Counted from the stretch's first letter, positions 35,662 to 47,849 are shown. The stretch is 64,000 nt of DNA from Botryotinia globosa (GCA_014898425.1 RCSZ01000004.1:1674001-1738000), one strand, 5' to 3'. Program-made: numbers and translations. The notes: generated from the letters alone by a model not told the origin.

Positions 35662-35705
35662 ATACGATACATACGATACATACGATACATACGATACATA
35701 CGATA
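35662..35705. repeat. 9-bp ATACGATAC tandem repeat
   Basis: About five copies of ATACGATAC, perfect except at the last base. Confidence 0.9.
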
Positions 35706-37218
35706 GTAACTGACTGTGGACTGTGGACCGACGGTGGATTGTAGATTGTGGAACTTTGGATAGAACACCAGAATCTGGAGCCTTGTCAATCCAATCTCCT
35801 CTGAAGTTTTATATTACCTGATAATCGGTATACACGAGACATACAGAGTAGATTGCATCACAATCACCACAATCACCACATTTCTCTCAGAATTCGACAA
35901 CACCACCCTGTCCTCAATAATTTCCGATGCGGATACAGAATATCTGGTTTGATTATTTTCCTTTCCTTTCCTCTAGAAGGTTTCTAGAAGCATGGATGGA
36001 ATATTTCTTTTGAATCCTTGCTTCCTTGCTTCCTTTCCCTTGTAATCAAAACCCAAAACCCACCCCATCAAATTAAATTTTACAATCATCGGAGAATAAT
36101 AAATAATCCTCCTACCTGGTAATAAGTATCTAAACTTCTTTGAACAGGCATTCAATATTCTACGTGTCTTCCATGATCTATCTCTGCCTAGGATGCGGTT
36201 TCATCTGAATCAAAAATTTGGTTCAAAAGGAAAAAGGTGGTCAGGTTGGCTGAAGCTTCGTCCCCAAAAATGCCCCAAAAATGCCCCCAAAATACTTTTC
36301 GGTTTCGTCACCGTTCAAAATCCTAGCAAGGCGACAACACCATCGGCAGATGTTTGGGATTTCTCGTTCTAGGTGTCACTCTATACCGACGGTAATACCC
36401 GAACATCAGGCGATACGATGTGTACAGACCACGACTTAGTCTCAACTCAAATATGGATGTTTCGAGTTCCTCATACAGTCATCTCACCCAAGCGATGTTG
36501 AGGTAGGGACACTTGATCGTGTACGGAGTATGGATTCCTGATACACACACATACAACTAGTCCAGGACGCAGAAAAAGGAAACTCGTCTCATTTCCCCTT
36601 TCTAAAACGAGTCACACTCGGGGCTCCTGGATGAGGAGAGGAAGATACTTTGATTTATCCATCCATTTTGGATGTCCAATTCTACCTAACACTTACTACC
36701 CCCACCACATCGTTCCATTCACGAGATGCGATATCAATCGGACTATTAACGTTCACACGTATCCAAATCCCTCCCAAATCATCTCTGCACTACACTCACC
36801 CTCCTTCCTAAAACCTCTTTCCGGATCGCTGTATTCGCATGGCAAATTGTAAGTACCATGCATGCATCCATCTTTTTTGCCACCCTTTCCATGTTTTGGA
36901 GAGGCATGGAGTGTGCTGTATCTACAGTCCATTACCTCGTGGCTCTCTATCCATGTATCAGGCAAAATACATGTGCTTTTCACATGTAGCACACATAACA
37001 CATGGGGTATTCGGCATATCATATATATACTATTACCTAGTAGGTAAGTGAGCTTCGGAGACAGAGAACTCGAGATACCAAATTGAATCGCTCGAATTGA
37101 CTCTTGGAGGAAATGGAGTTGTTGTATTTTGATTCTTGGTCGCAATATCATTCATCATTCTGATTTCTCGGTGTGAATAATATAGATGGTATATTGGATT
37201 CGAAGCCTTGTACTTTTG

Positions 37219-37308
37219 TCTCTCTTTCTCTCTTTCTCTCTTTCTCTCTTTCTCTCTTTCTCTCTTTCTCTCTTTCTCTCTTTCTCTCTTTCTCTCTTTC
37301 TTTCTCTC
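37219..37308. repeat. (CTCTCTTT)n array
   Basis: About eleven copies of an 8-bp CT-rich unit with strong strand asymmetry. Confidence 0.93.
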
Positions 37309-37966
37309 ATATCACAATTCTGAACATTGCTTTGGTTGTGCGATTGGATTGGACTTGATATCGATTGTGGAAACGAGTGTATATGTATATCTTCAATGTT
37401 CAATTTCTTCTCCTCCTGCTTGCTGCAGGTAGGTGAGGTGATGAGATGTATCTACACATGTAGCTGTGTATGTACCTACCCACTTAGTATGTACCTATAT
37501 ATGTATATATATATGAATAACACTGCAATCCAGCTTTGAATTATAATACAATATAGCGCAACGCAATACGATATTAGTGATATACATCTATCTAAGTTCA
37601 GTACAATACAATACAATACATCCAGAACCCCATATCAAAAATACAAACAGGAGATGACTAATTATCTACGACCTACTACCTCCTAGTTACATACATAGAT
37701 AGTAATAAGATTGAAGATCAAAGATTAATAATAATAGAAGAAGGGAAATCGATTTCTAATTATATCATGTATTTCATTTTATTGTATCATATTATCTCTG
37801 AAATAGTATGTCATATCATATGAATAATGTTCAAGTGAATATCTCATACCTATGCACACGAGTATTGTGTGCGTATCTAGGTAGAGATTCTTTTCTGGCG
37901 CGATGGGTGTGCTTTTGATGTGCTTTGGTTTTGTATTTTTTATATGTTTATATACTAGGTAGATGG

Positions 37967-38032
37967 GTAGGTAGGTAATATCTGGCTCTAGGAGTTGGGG
38001 TAGGTAGGTAATATCTAGCTCTAGGAGTTGGG
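37967..38032. repeat. 33-bp direct duplication
   Basis: Two adjacent copies start GTAGGTAGGTAATATCT and end TCTAGGAGTTGGG; they differ at one base (TGGC versus TAGC). Confidence 0.92.
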
Positions 38033-38457
38033 GTAGTGTAGATGGATGGATGAGTGGAAGTATTTGTCTAGGTAGCATAGTTGGGTGTATGGTATTTGAT
38101 CTATCTGGGTGACTTGAGTATATGGGGTTGTTGGTTTGATTGGTTTCTAGGTAGATGGGTATTGGATATAATATGTATCTCGCTCTCTATATTATCATAT
38201 CGCATCACATCTCATTGCGACCAGACAATCAAACAATTGCACAGGGTAAGCCAACTACATACATACATACCCATCGCATAGTATAGCATAGCGTGGCCAA
38301 GAAAGTATTGTACCATAATCACTCCATCATCGCATCCCATCTTATCCCATCCCATCCCATCACACCAGCGACTTTGCAGTCCGGACTCCAAGGAGGCGAG
38401 CAAGTATCTATTAAATAAGTAAGTAAATACCAAGTAGCCTATTTATCTCTTTCTCTA

Positions 38458-38757
38458 TTCATTCATCATCTATCTATTTATTTACTTATTTACTTACTTA
38501 CCCCTCACTCTCACTCTTATTTTTATATCATCACATTATATTATAATACAATACAATAATATATAATACATAACAGTCAGCAAACCCTACGCTTCTCATC
38601 TCAATTCTCTCAATTTATCCATCTATTCATCATCTATCTACTTACCTACCTACTTATCCCTCACTGTCATATCATATCTCATCACATTATATCACAATAC
38701 AATACAATACTATTAATACAATGTATGACAGTCAGCAAACCCTACGCTTCTCATCTC
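38458..38757. repeat. Imperfect direct duplication of about 140 bp
   Basis: Copy 1 (38458-38603) and copy 2 (38625-38757) both start ATTCATCATCTATCTA and both end GACAGTCAGCAAACC-type sequence followed by CTACGCTTCTCATCTCA. Between these ends they share TATCCCTCACT-like and ATCACATTATAT stretches with small indels. Confidence 0.85.
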
Positions 38758-40288
38758 ATCCCATCTCCAACCCGGAAGCCCAGAACGGAGAACTATTACG
38801 TTTAAGCTTATATATTTTTGCGACTTGCTCTTACTCTTGCTTACAATTAGTTACTGGAACTTTGGTGGAGGCGTGATTTTTGATTTTTGCTCTCTTTTTG
38901 GGGGGGGGGGTTCAATGGTGGGATTCGGGATTTGGGGATTGGGAGATTCGGGATTGGGAATTTGAGATTTGGTGGGTTGGGGTTTGGAGGCTGCTGGGAA
39001 GTAGGAAGTGTGGAGTGTACACCAATGCCGGATTTCATAATCACTTCGTAAGCAGCGGTTTCGAAGAGGCGTAGTGTGGTATGGTGTGGGTAAGATGGGT
39101 GAGATTGTGAAACCGGTTATGTGAGTTTGAGATGGATGGATGAGGTTTGATTTGATTTCTAGACAAACGCGTAGTCATCAATGTGGCTTGTCGAGATATA
39201 AGAACAGAGAATTAATAATATTACAAGAGTGGGAATATTAGAATCTAGATCAGGATGATGATGAGCTTATGTGTCTTGTATGCATATGCATATGTACGAC
39301 ATATGAATGGATACAAGCACCCGGTGATTACATCAACACTCGAGATCAAAGTCCACTAATGCAGAACAGAAGATATTCAGAGAATTTATGGAAATCTCAA
39401 GTCATCGTGGCTTCATTTCGGGAATCGTGATGAGGGATGAGATGAGAAGAGAAGAGGAGAGGTTTGTGATAGATGGATATGAATGAGAGTGTTTTGTTTT
39501 CTTTTCTTTCTGATCTCTTGCTTGGATGGGTTGGGATGGGGTTTTGGTATCTATATGTGTATAGCGTTTTTCTTACGTGTGTGCATTTGAACTCGAGTTT
39601 TTTGCGCTGGTATGATGGATTTGTGTTGAGGTTTGTGCTGGAGCTTTCTTGATGGGGGTTGAGATGGTTTTCGGGGGGAGGGGGTGTTTGAAAGTTTGAC
39701 AGCTTGAGGGTTGGAATTGTTCTAGTTACCCTTGGGAAACTATTGCTCTTGACATTAAGTATCCGGAGATAACTGAAGTGCGGATATGTGGACGTAAATC
39801 ATAAGTTATAAGTTATATGGCTTCTTGGATCTAGGCATGAGGTCTAAAGTAATGAGAGAATAATGATCTATCATTGTGTTGTGGGAATGTAGAACACGTA
39901 GAAGTCTATTCTGGGAAACTCATAACGAAGAATTCGGCATGTATCTCTTGCTGATGTTGACCACAATCTATCTTGTCCTGGTAAGCTTGTTCGTATCCCA
40001 ACAGCTGATCAGGGAGTCAATTCAGTGGTTGTTCAAGCGCTCAGCTGCAAAGAGATAGTCATACAAAAAGAGTTTAATGAACATTTTTGAAAACATCAGA
40101 AGTGAAATCAGTATCGTCTCTTTCATATTACTCGTCAACTCATTTCAACACGATATGTACGATCGTTGCTTCGGTCCCGACGTGACGAGTCAGCCAACTG
40201 CAAAAATCACCTCAAGGAAGTGGCGTACATACTTGTCGTCGCGACATCGACGAACATGAAACCACATACCAAGAGATCAAGGTAGACT

Positions 40289-40318
40289 GGAATGTGTATC
40301 ATACGAGATACACATTCC
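40289..40318. other. Perfect 12-bp hairpin with 6-nt loop
   Basis: GGAATGTGTATC, loop ATACGA, then GATACACATTCC form a perfect inverted repeat about 400 bp upstream of the GPI protein start codon. There is no U-rich tail on either strand typical of a terminator. Its role is unknown. Confidence 0.88.
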
Positions 40319-40717
40319 TGTTCTCAAACGCCGCGATCCAAGACGAATCTAAGACTGTGCTTTTACATTCCAAGACTATAAATATCGGTAAACAAGCTTC
40401 ATGGCGTAGAATGAAGAGATTCATGATAGGAGATTGGATACTCGGTGATATTTTCTACGATTTACTACGGGCGAAAAGCTGAGAAGCTGTGAGTTGACCC
40501 GTCAACACATAAGAAGATATGATTTCCCAAGACTTCCTTAGCTATTTTCCTGTTGTTCGTTCAACCAGCTTTCCTTTTAATATTAATTTAAGGCAGTCTA
40601 GTCTGCCCGGTTAATCCAAGCTTCCAGTATTTTGATCTCTCCTGGACATTAAAATCCCAGACTTCAAGTCAAAAAAGTAAATTTTTTATTAACACACTTC
40701 TCTACACCAAGCCCAAA

Positions 40718-41763
40718 ATGCATCAACCCACCCTCCTCACTCTCGCAGTCCTTCTTCTCCCCTTTTCTACACTCATCACTGGTCTCAATACCGACGCTCA
40801 AGCCGGCAGTGGTAGTAGTAGTGGCAGTGGCAGTGAAACCTCCAGTGGAACCTCCAACGGAAATCTCAATCCCAACGGCAACGGCAACGGCAACGCCAAC
40901 CAAAACCAAAACCAGAATTACAACACCAACGAAAACAAGAATTACAATTCCAACACCAATATCAACAATAATTACAACATCAACTATAATGATAACGATA
41001 ATTACAACATTGATATGAATGACAATGACGACGATGGTAAAAAAGATGGGATAGTTTACACGACGGAAATTGTCACGGCGCTGACGACTTATTGTCCTGA
41101 GGCGACGAAGTTTGAGCAGAATGGGATTGTGTATACGATTACTGAGGCTTCGACTCTTACTATTACAGATTGGTTTGTTTATCTTCCCTTGCTTTCTTTT
41201 CCGTATCTTTCATTTCATTTCCTTCGTTTCCATCTTCTTTCCCCTTTTCGCGTAGCGAGCGAGCGAGCCAGACCCATAAAACCAAAACATGAATCACAAC
41301 TGAAGCGAAAACTAACATTTCTATCCCCCCACACAGTCCCTGCACACAAACCCGCGCTCTCCCCGGAATAGCCCTCACCCCCGCCATTCTCCCCCAATCA
41401 CCCCTCGCAACCATCACCCCTACTTCCGCCTCTCTCGCCGCTCTCACAACCCCCTCTTCCCTCCCCGCATCCATACTCCCTCAATCTCTCCCCCCAGTCG
41501 GAAATGCCGATATCCTCGCTGCTTCTGTTCTCCCCTCTGTCATTCCCGCCGCGACCAATCCAGCTACAATTGATGAACCATCGACGCCTTTGAATAACGC
41601 GGTGGAATCGGCGTTTGGAGCGACCCCGAGTGAAATTGGGGATGAGACTGGGGATGAGAGCGGACCGGTGCAGTTTTTGGGGGCGGCGGGGAGGAGCGCC
41701 AGGGTGGTGGGGATTGGTGGGTTGATTGGGGGATTGGGGGTGGTGGGATTATTGGTTTTGTAG
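40718..41763 (+). CDS. GPI-anchored cell-wall protein
   Basis: Two exons (40718-41172 and 41337-41763) join in phase to give 293 residues. A signal peptide is evident (MHQPTLLTLAVLLLPFSTLITG). An Asn/Gly/Ser-rich low-complexity arm of about 90 residues follows, with NGNGNGNANQNQNQN-type repeats. Next is a conserved-looking module (YTTEIVTALTTYCPEATKFE, then NGIVYTITEASTLTITDCPC) that straddles the intron and is found in several fungal cell-surface proteins. A Ser/Thr/Pro-rich stalk and a C-terminal hydrophobic tail (VVGIGGLIGGLGVVGLLVL) fit GPI attachment after a small residue in the preceding AAGRSA segment. It probably sits covalently in the wall or on the plasma membrane. The donor is GTTTGT, non-consensus, but the joined codon completes the conserved DCPC. 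Confidence 0.85.
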
Positions 41764-42933
41764 GATTGGTGAGGTTTTTCCTCTCGGAGGAGTTAAGGGA
41801 TTTGCTGGAGAGAGCTGAAGGGAATTTAGGAGGAGGGCAGTCAGTATAGGATGGGATGGGATGGGATGGGATATTTTTCGGGTTGATTTTTCTTTTGAAC
41901 GCTGAAATGATAATATAGTTAGGTTCTTCTGAGATTTTCACACACACTGCTCAAGTAATATGGAACGGGGAAATAGGAAAAATTTATCGTGGTGAAATGA
42001 AGAATTTATAGTGTTAGTTTGTAACCCATCTTGACTTGGGCATTTGGATAGAAATTAAAGAAACAAAAGTCCACCTGCCTGATTGGGATCTTATCTAAAC
42101 GTTTGGCTTCTTTATTGGAGGAGTTCTTTTCTGTGAATAGGAGAGAGAATGATGATCATCATCCACAATGACTGAATCTAGATAGAGAGATGAAAAATTC
42201 TCGCTGAGTCTTATAGGCAAACCATGGACGAGATGATGTGTGATGAGTTGCGAGGTAGAGCTCAGAAGATAGTGGGATAGGATTTGGATCTTTATGTGTA
42301 GAGCTGGAGGTTATGGTTTGTTTTTGTAGAGGGTAGTATAGGAAGTAAATAAGATGAAGAGCTTATGCCAATTGAAGAATGATATGGTAAAGATGATATA
42401 TACTGTGCATTTTGATTTGAGGATCAAATAAATTACATTCATCTGACAATTAGATGGTAATAAGCCAAACTTGAGAGAGAAAAAAGTCGAATGTTGTACA
42501 ATGCGGTTTGAGATGGTCTCGATGAGAGTATTTATAGTTCAAATTGTTTGGTTCAAGCATGATATGTGATCGTCCAGTCTTCACGAGAACACAATGTTCA
42601 AATTGTCCTCAAGTTTTCGTTCCATGAAGGCGAGATAATATACAATTAAAGAACGTACAACAATAGCATGATAAAAGTATCAAACCATCAAATGAGATCA
42701 AATAACAAGAAATGTGTTCAAGATTCCAACTCCAAATGTGCCCATATAAAATACATACATCAACACCTTCATGCTTGATGATGTTACTCCAGCGTTCTTC
42801 CACAAACTTCAATCTCGTCCCATCTTCAAACGATTGGTATAATATAAAACATCGCTTCTTGATTCGAAATTCGCATATCGGCCGTGAAATTTGTAGGTTC
42901 GTGTCGAAAGCAATCGTCCACATCTCATGACCA
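41764..42933. other. Convergent intergenic region
   Basis: About 1.2 kb between the GPI protein (+) and the glycine-zipper protein (-). It has a GGGATGGGAT run at 41849-41872 and no supported gene. Confidence 0.5.
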
Positions 42934-43509
42934 CTATTTCTCCTCTTCCATCTCCGCCTCTACTTTCTTCATCTCTCCCTCTTCCTTCTTCACATCTCCC
43001 TCCGCCACTTTCTCATCTGCTTCCCCCACTTCTCCTTCCTCTCCCCCAATCTTCGGTAACTTAAACCAAGGTCCATGAGCCGCCCCGGCCCCAACACCCG
43101 CCAACAATCCCAACCCCGTAGTCGGCACACTCACCACGCCTCCCACCACCGAACCCACCACCGTCCCCAACCCCATTCCCACACCCGCTCCTATGCCCGC
43201 ACCTCCCGCACCTCCCTGCCACACTCCACTCTGCAACCTCTGAGCGATCTTCAACTCCGAATTCGCCCTCTTCTCCAATTTCTGGGCTTCTTCTAGAAGT
43301 TTTGCCTTTGCTTCTTGGGCATCTTCGGAATCAGGAAGCGAAGATGCTTCTTCGCGATTTGCAGATGCTTTCTCGGTGGCTTCTTGAGCCGCCTTTATCT
43401 TTTCGTTGATCTGGGAAAGGACCTTTTCTTGGGTGCTGGGATTCCCATCGGCATCCTTAGGGGCAGATTGTACTTTGTCCGTCATGCTGGATTTGAGTGC
43501 TTGAAACAT
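42934..43509 (-). CDS. Coiled-coil protein with glycine-zipper segment
   Basis: A single exon encodes 191 residues. The N-terminal ~95 residues are a charged Ala/Glu/Lys/Gln helix (for example LLEEAQKLEKRANSELKIAQ). A long hydrophobic Gly/Val/Ala stretch follows (GAGIGAGVGMGLGTVVGSVV and onward), which has the GxxxG spacing of glycine-zipper membrane segments. The protein ends with a highly acidic Glu/Lys tail. This looks like a small membrane-associated protein; similar uncharacterised fungal proteins share the layout, but I cannot name a function. The ATG at 43509 opens the frame just downstream of a CT-rich leader. A strong shadow frame on the opposite strand is a by-product of the biased composition. 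Confidence 0.72.
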   Translation of the reverse strand: MFQALKSSMTDKVQSAPKDADGNPSTQEKVLSQINEKIKAAQEATEKASANREEASSLPDSEDAQEAKAKLLEEAQKLEKRANSELKIAQRLQSGVWQGGAGGAGIGAGVGMGLGTVVGSVVGGVVSVPTTGLGLLAGVGAGAAHGPWFKLPKIGGEEGEVGEADEKVAEGDVKKEEGEMKKVEAEMEEEK

Positions 43510-44008
43510 ATCTTTTTTCTTTTCTTTTTCAAGTGTACGTTAGTTTCGATGGACTATATATATAGTAAGTTTTTAAAAGCGGACCGGCCCTTAGATAGTA
43601 TTGTTTTAGTGTTATTTGAAAGTAAAATAAGTGACGAAAGTCAACTTGATGATAGAGTTTAAGCAGGATATAAATGTGTGGGGTAATAGTCAGTATGTGC
43701 TATGACGTCGTTTGATGGACAGTGGTGGGGCTGAAAGTGTAGCCCTATAATTAATAGGCTTTAGAGCCTACCTGATAGGCCTTTAGCTAAACTCAGGAAG
43801 ATATGTGAAAGTAATTATACCATCGACTCACCAGTAATGAATGGGCCAGAAGTACCTGGGGTTATGCTCAACAACAATAAAATGTCATATTAAGCTATTA
43901 AAGACAGCTATCAAGTAACCGTAGATTGCTTACAACAAGGCTCAACTCAACTCCGTAGCACCACTGAAAATAGTAACCAAATGAACTCCACGTGAGATTT
44001 CTTCTCCG
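43510..44008. other. Intergenic upstream of the glycine-zipper gene
   Basis: About 500 bp, containing that gene's promoter (minus strand) and the 3' end of the molybdoenzyme gene. A short palindromic patch (TAGGCTTTAGAGCCTA) lies at about 43756-43771. No gene is seen. Confidence 0.5.
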
Positions 44009-45885
44009 TTACTCTAGAGGATCCCGACCACCTCTAGCTTCCATCTCTGCATCGTAAGTGTCATCTTGCTCCAATTCAAAAGGTCCAGGTTGAGTGATTG
44101 GCAGGAATGGTACTCCCATTTTCTCATACATTTGCAATCTTGCTGCTGTCTTTGGTCTCGTCTTGTTGATACTAAAGACCTTGATTCGGTGACAGGAAGA
44201 AGTGACATGGAGATCCCAATTCCTGACAGATATTAGCTAACTTGACAAATGGGAAAAGGAGAGGGATCTTACCAAGTAGATCTCACAAATGTAGGTTGTG
44301 TATTCATTGAATTATCCCAGCACCTAACCACCAACTCTAACCATCCTTCCGCATCAACCGGAAGGTCGATTTCCCATAATCTCCAGGCATGGTAGTACTT
44401 TTCGCTCAAGTTCTCATAAGGTACCTCGTACCAAATATTCCCTCCATCCCCACTAACCTCCACCCTCACCGGCCAATGTCCACCACCACTGTATGCCCAT
44501 CCCCTCATTTTTATTGTCCCATCATGTATTATCTGATCCATATCCACTGGGCTCATGATCGCTGAACTCACCGGCATATCTTGAATACTAAACCCAGAGC
44601 TATAAGCTGCATTATGTTTTCCAACTTGAGAATTGTAATACAAGTATTCTTTCTTCTGCACCGGACCAAGAGATTCATGGGGTAGAACGTTAATCCTGGT
44701 AAGCCATTTACATGAGCGAGCGCCGATGTAGCCAAATACCACAGCCCGCAATGGAAAGCCATGGATCTTAGGGAGTGGCTCCCCATTCATTTCCCATGCC
44801 AGAAGCACCTCATTAATTTTCACCTTGCGCCAGGGAACGGATACAGCGTAGTTGTATACTTCTCCCTTTTTGAAGTAGGTATCTGCGCCGAGAAATTCAA
44901 GATGATAAGTTCCTGATGGGTCTTTGAGACCGCCGCAGTATTTGATCACTTTCTTGAGGGATACACCGGTCCATCGTGCGGTTCCAATAGCTCCTTCTCC
45001 CCACTTTGCTCATGTCAGTATACCTTTATACAAGAGAGAGAGAGAGTTGTTACGTACGGGTGCATTGATAAGTTCATCTCCGTCACCAGGATACTGACTG
45101 ATTTGCTCAATTCTTCTGGTTCCTGAACATTGAATCGTGACCACGTTACTCTGTCTCGGGAAGATGGTTTCATCCTTCAAATCTTTCAAAGTAATACGTT
45201 TCGGGTTATTCACCAGACCAGCAACATCGAAAAAGTAAGAATCTTCGTCAATTTCAGGAATTCCACCATGATTCCGAACAAAATGATCCTCATTAGAAGT
45301 TATGGCCGATTCAACGAGTCGATTCTGTTCAAATTTGTTATTATTGCTCTCCCCAGACTCAAGGAAGTGGATGGCCATACTCGAGGGGGTTCTCCGTTGT
45401 ATGGGAATTGTAAGACATGAATCATGTCCGGAGACTTTTCCTTTTCAACAAACAACCAACTCTCTGCTGGCATATCTTTCGTCTTTTTTCCCAGTGCATA
45501 ATGATACTGTTTCCATCTCACGCCTTCTAGTACTGGATTGGTTTTTGGCAAGGGAACTAGTTGAAATTCGGGTGCCTGAACCACAAGTCGATCAGCATTT
45601 GGGTGGTCTCGGTTTGAACTTGGACTGCATTCATACCGGAGGAAACTTATATTTCTTCATGAATTCTTTCACTTTCTGCTTTCGCTCGGGATATTTTTCC
45701 CATTCGATATATCCGTGCCAACCATCTAATTCTTCCTCCAATTCCAATTCATTTGGATCTGGCAATTCATCACTGGAACGTATCTCAAGATCTGGATGCA
45801 GTATACTTGGATGTCTAGCATCACTTCTACCGGTTGGACCATTCATGCTGTTTGCATGATGGATGTTCGATTCAGATTCTGGCAT
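44009..45885 (-). CDS. Sulfite oxidase-type molybdopterin oxidoreductase
   Basis: Five exons (45885-45637, 45575-45381, 45324-45058, 45003-44273, 44222-44009) join in phase to give 551 residues. The molybdenum-cofactor domain has DHFVRNHGGIPEID, then VVTIQCSGTRR, where Cys (about residue 214) is the expected Mo ligand, APWGEGAIGTARWTG, and KIHGFPLRAVVFGYIGARSC with KWLTRINV. The C-terminal dimerisation domain follows (IKMRGWAYSGGGHWPVRVEV). No cytochrome b5 heme domain is present, so it is not a canonical animal-type sulfite oxidase or a nitrate reductase, but a heme-free fungal relative. It may oxidise sulfite or another small substrate. There is no evident mitochondrial presequence; the ~80-residue N-terminal region is acidic. 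All splice junctions agree in phase. The ATG at 45885 is the first in the open frame. Confidence 0.9.
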
Positions 45886-46632
45886 TGCGTTCAAATTTCA
45901 AAAATCAATTGAATGTCTCACACTCAATATTTTACTTTGAGAACGTGGATGAGAATGAGAATTTAGGGAGGGGAGTGATAAGAAAGTACAGATAATAAAG
46001 TATTTACCCCTCTTCGCCCAGACCACTGTGCAACCAGAAGATTATGCACTATGCATTGTAATCAAAAACACTAGGATGGATGTCACTGTCACTTGGTTAC
46101 ATCACAAATAGAACTGGACAAGCCATAGGGGGAAGTTTTGCGACGTCATGACCTTGATGATGAACCAAATAAAGAAATTTAAATGGAGACAATGCCGAGA
46201 CCTACCGGTATGTCCGAAAACGATGGGGTTTGATCGGAATTTGTCTGAAGACAATTGGCTGACAGCCTGGCAAATTAAACGAGTAAAGAATGGAAAAATG
46301 TAAATGATGAATTTGTCGATAATGAAGTGGCTTGATTCTCAAATGGCGATGATTCATCGATCAGCATCAGAGATCGATACAAGCTTTTAAAAGCCGAATT
46401 AAAAGCTGCAAACTCGGTAAGTAATGAGTCTAGACTTTCGCAATTGATAGTTAGAATGATGAGTATATCTGGCATCCTCTAAAATTTATACCTGTTTCTC
46501 AAGACTTCAAGCCTTTCAAGTTTCCAATTCAAAACCAAGTATACAACCTGACAAGATAGTAAATAAATTATTTCTGCTGGATCGTAAGCAAAATCGGTCC
46601 CCCAATAGTCAGAACGACACCCCAAAATGTTC
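45886..46632. other. Intergenic
   Basis: About 750 bp with the upstream region of the molybdoenzyme gene and the 3' flank of the MDR gene. Nothing else is supported. Confidence 0.5.
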
Positions 46633-47849
46633 TCACTCAACTTCTCCCACCTTGTAGACATTTCTTATTCCCCTTGCCTGTCCTCTGTGTAAACGTTTCA
46701 GGCCGTCTCCAACTCCAGTTAAGCCTCCATCAATAAGTTCAAAAGGGCGTCCAGTAAGTCTGCCGTCTGCCAACATCTGAGGCATGTAGGTACTTAAAGA
46801 ACACAGCCACCCACTCTGGATCACCCTTCACAAACTCTCTATCAAATGGTTGTTTGACCATTCCCGGTTTATAGACTTTCGTATGCGCTGTGCCTACCAT
46901 GGTGTATACCACTTCAATTCCCGTCTGAATCGATCCTTCGTCGTAATTGTTAGAGCCTGTGACGACTGATAGGTAAGATGGCGATTGCGACGAAAATGAT
47001 GGAGCTAACATATGGGAGATCGGGATCCATGTGCCATTTGAGCTGATGGCATCAAGAGCACGATGACACTCCAAGCTCCTCAAGACCACTTTAGTGACTT
47101 TGATCATTTGTTCAGTACCCAAGTGATAATCGATTAGCTTGTCACCAGGAGACGGATCCAGCAGGGAATGCAAATGCAAAGAGCGGCCTCCTGCGATAGC
47201 GATAATTGGGTGGATATTTGAGGCGCGAACTAATTTGATTGCAAATGTACCAAGAGAAGAAGATGCACCATAGATGATGAGCGGAAGAGACACACTATCA
47301 GCCCTTGGTGACCATGGAGGCGGCAAATGCTGACGGCGAAACAGAGAAAGTGCCGCTGTCGTGGCAACCAGCGGAATGGTCGCGGCTTCTAAGAAAGAAT
47401 CAGAGACTGACATCAGTCGTCGAGTTATTAGTACTGACCTTCAAAAGTTATTGCATTTGGAAGTTTCATTACAGTATGAATCGGCGCAACAGCATATTCG
47501 GCGTAAGCTCCATGTGGTTCCATCATCGGATCAAAGGCAGCAACACGGTCTCTGAGAGAATATTTATTCTTTGTTTGCGCGTCCGTACCGATGGAGTGAA
47601 CAACACCAGCGATATCATCTTCACTGTTGAGTGATTTCTTCAGCGTCTTGAGATGAGGCAATTCAGAAAGTAGATATCTGTCTGAGCCACTACTTTTCGA
47701 GTACACGTTGAATAAGTGTGCTTACCTTTGACATTACTCCCCGCAACAATAACTTTGATCACTATATCGCCGGACCCGGGCTGTGGAATTTCTACTTCAA
47801 TGATCTCAGTCCAGATTTCAGGACTGGGATGATCAACAACTTCCCTCAT
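46633..47849 (-). pseudogene. Zinc-less MDR reductase (trans-enoyl reductase-like), frameshifted
   Basis: Exons 47849-47726, 47681-47439 and 47388 onward join in phase. Features of the medium-chain dehydrogenase/reductase family are clear: an N-terminal GroES-like domain (PQPGSGDIVIKVIVAGSNVK; DDIAGVVHSIGTD; HGAYAEYAVAP) and a Rossmann fold with LIIYGASSSLGTFAIKLVRAS. It lacks the catalytic zinc ligands and resembles NADPH-dependent trans-enoyl reductases that partner polyketide synthases, or ToxD-like proteins. Near 46780-46795, after VAVFFKYL, the reading frame shifts by one base: the original frame runs on as HASDVGRRQTYWTPF and stops at 46739, while the expected C-terminus (MLADGRLTGRPFELIDGGLTG onwards) continues in another frame to 46633. 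No splice pair explains the shift. It is a pseudogene, a sequencing error, or a truncated allele. Confidence 0.75.

Larger units (their letters stand above)
27966..40717. other. 12.7-kb gene desert between divergent genes
   Basis: This stretch lies between the 5' ends of the RGS gene (-) and the GPI protein gene (+). It is crowded with microsatellites and minisatellites (CT, TGTA, GATACGGATGCTGATACT, ATACGATAC, CTCTCTTT and others). Open frames up to ~150 codons (for example 31811-32263 and 34376-34789) have random composition and overlap frames on the opposite strand. I see no tRNA box pairs and no transposon ends. The first ~1 kb left of the RGS start is probably its leader. Most of the stretch could be long regulatory DNA or contain non-coding RNA. 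Confidence 0.55.

Noticed and set aside
40664..40909. Minus-strand Val/Gly-rich frame
   Set aside because: Antisense of the Asn/Gly-rich arm of the GPI protein.
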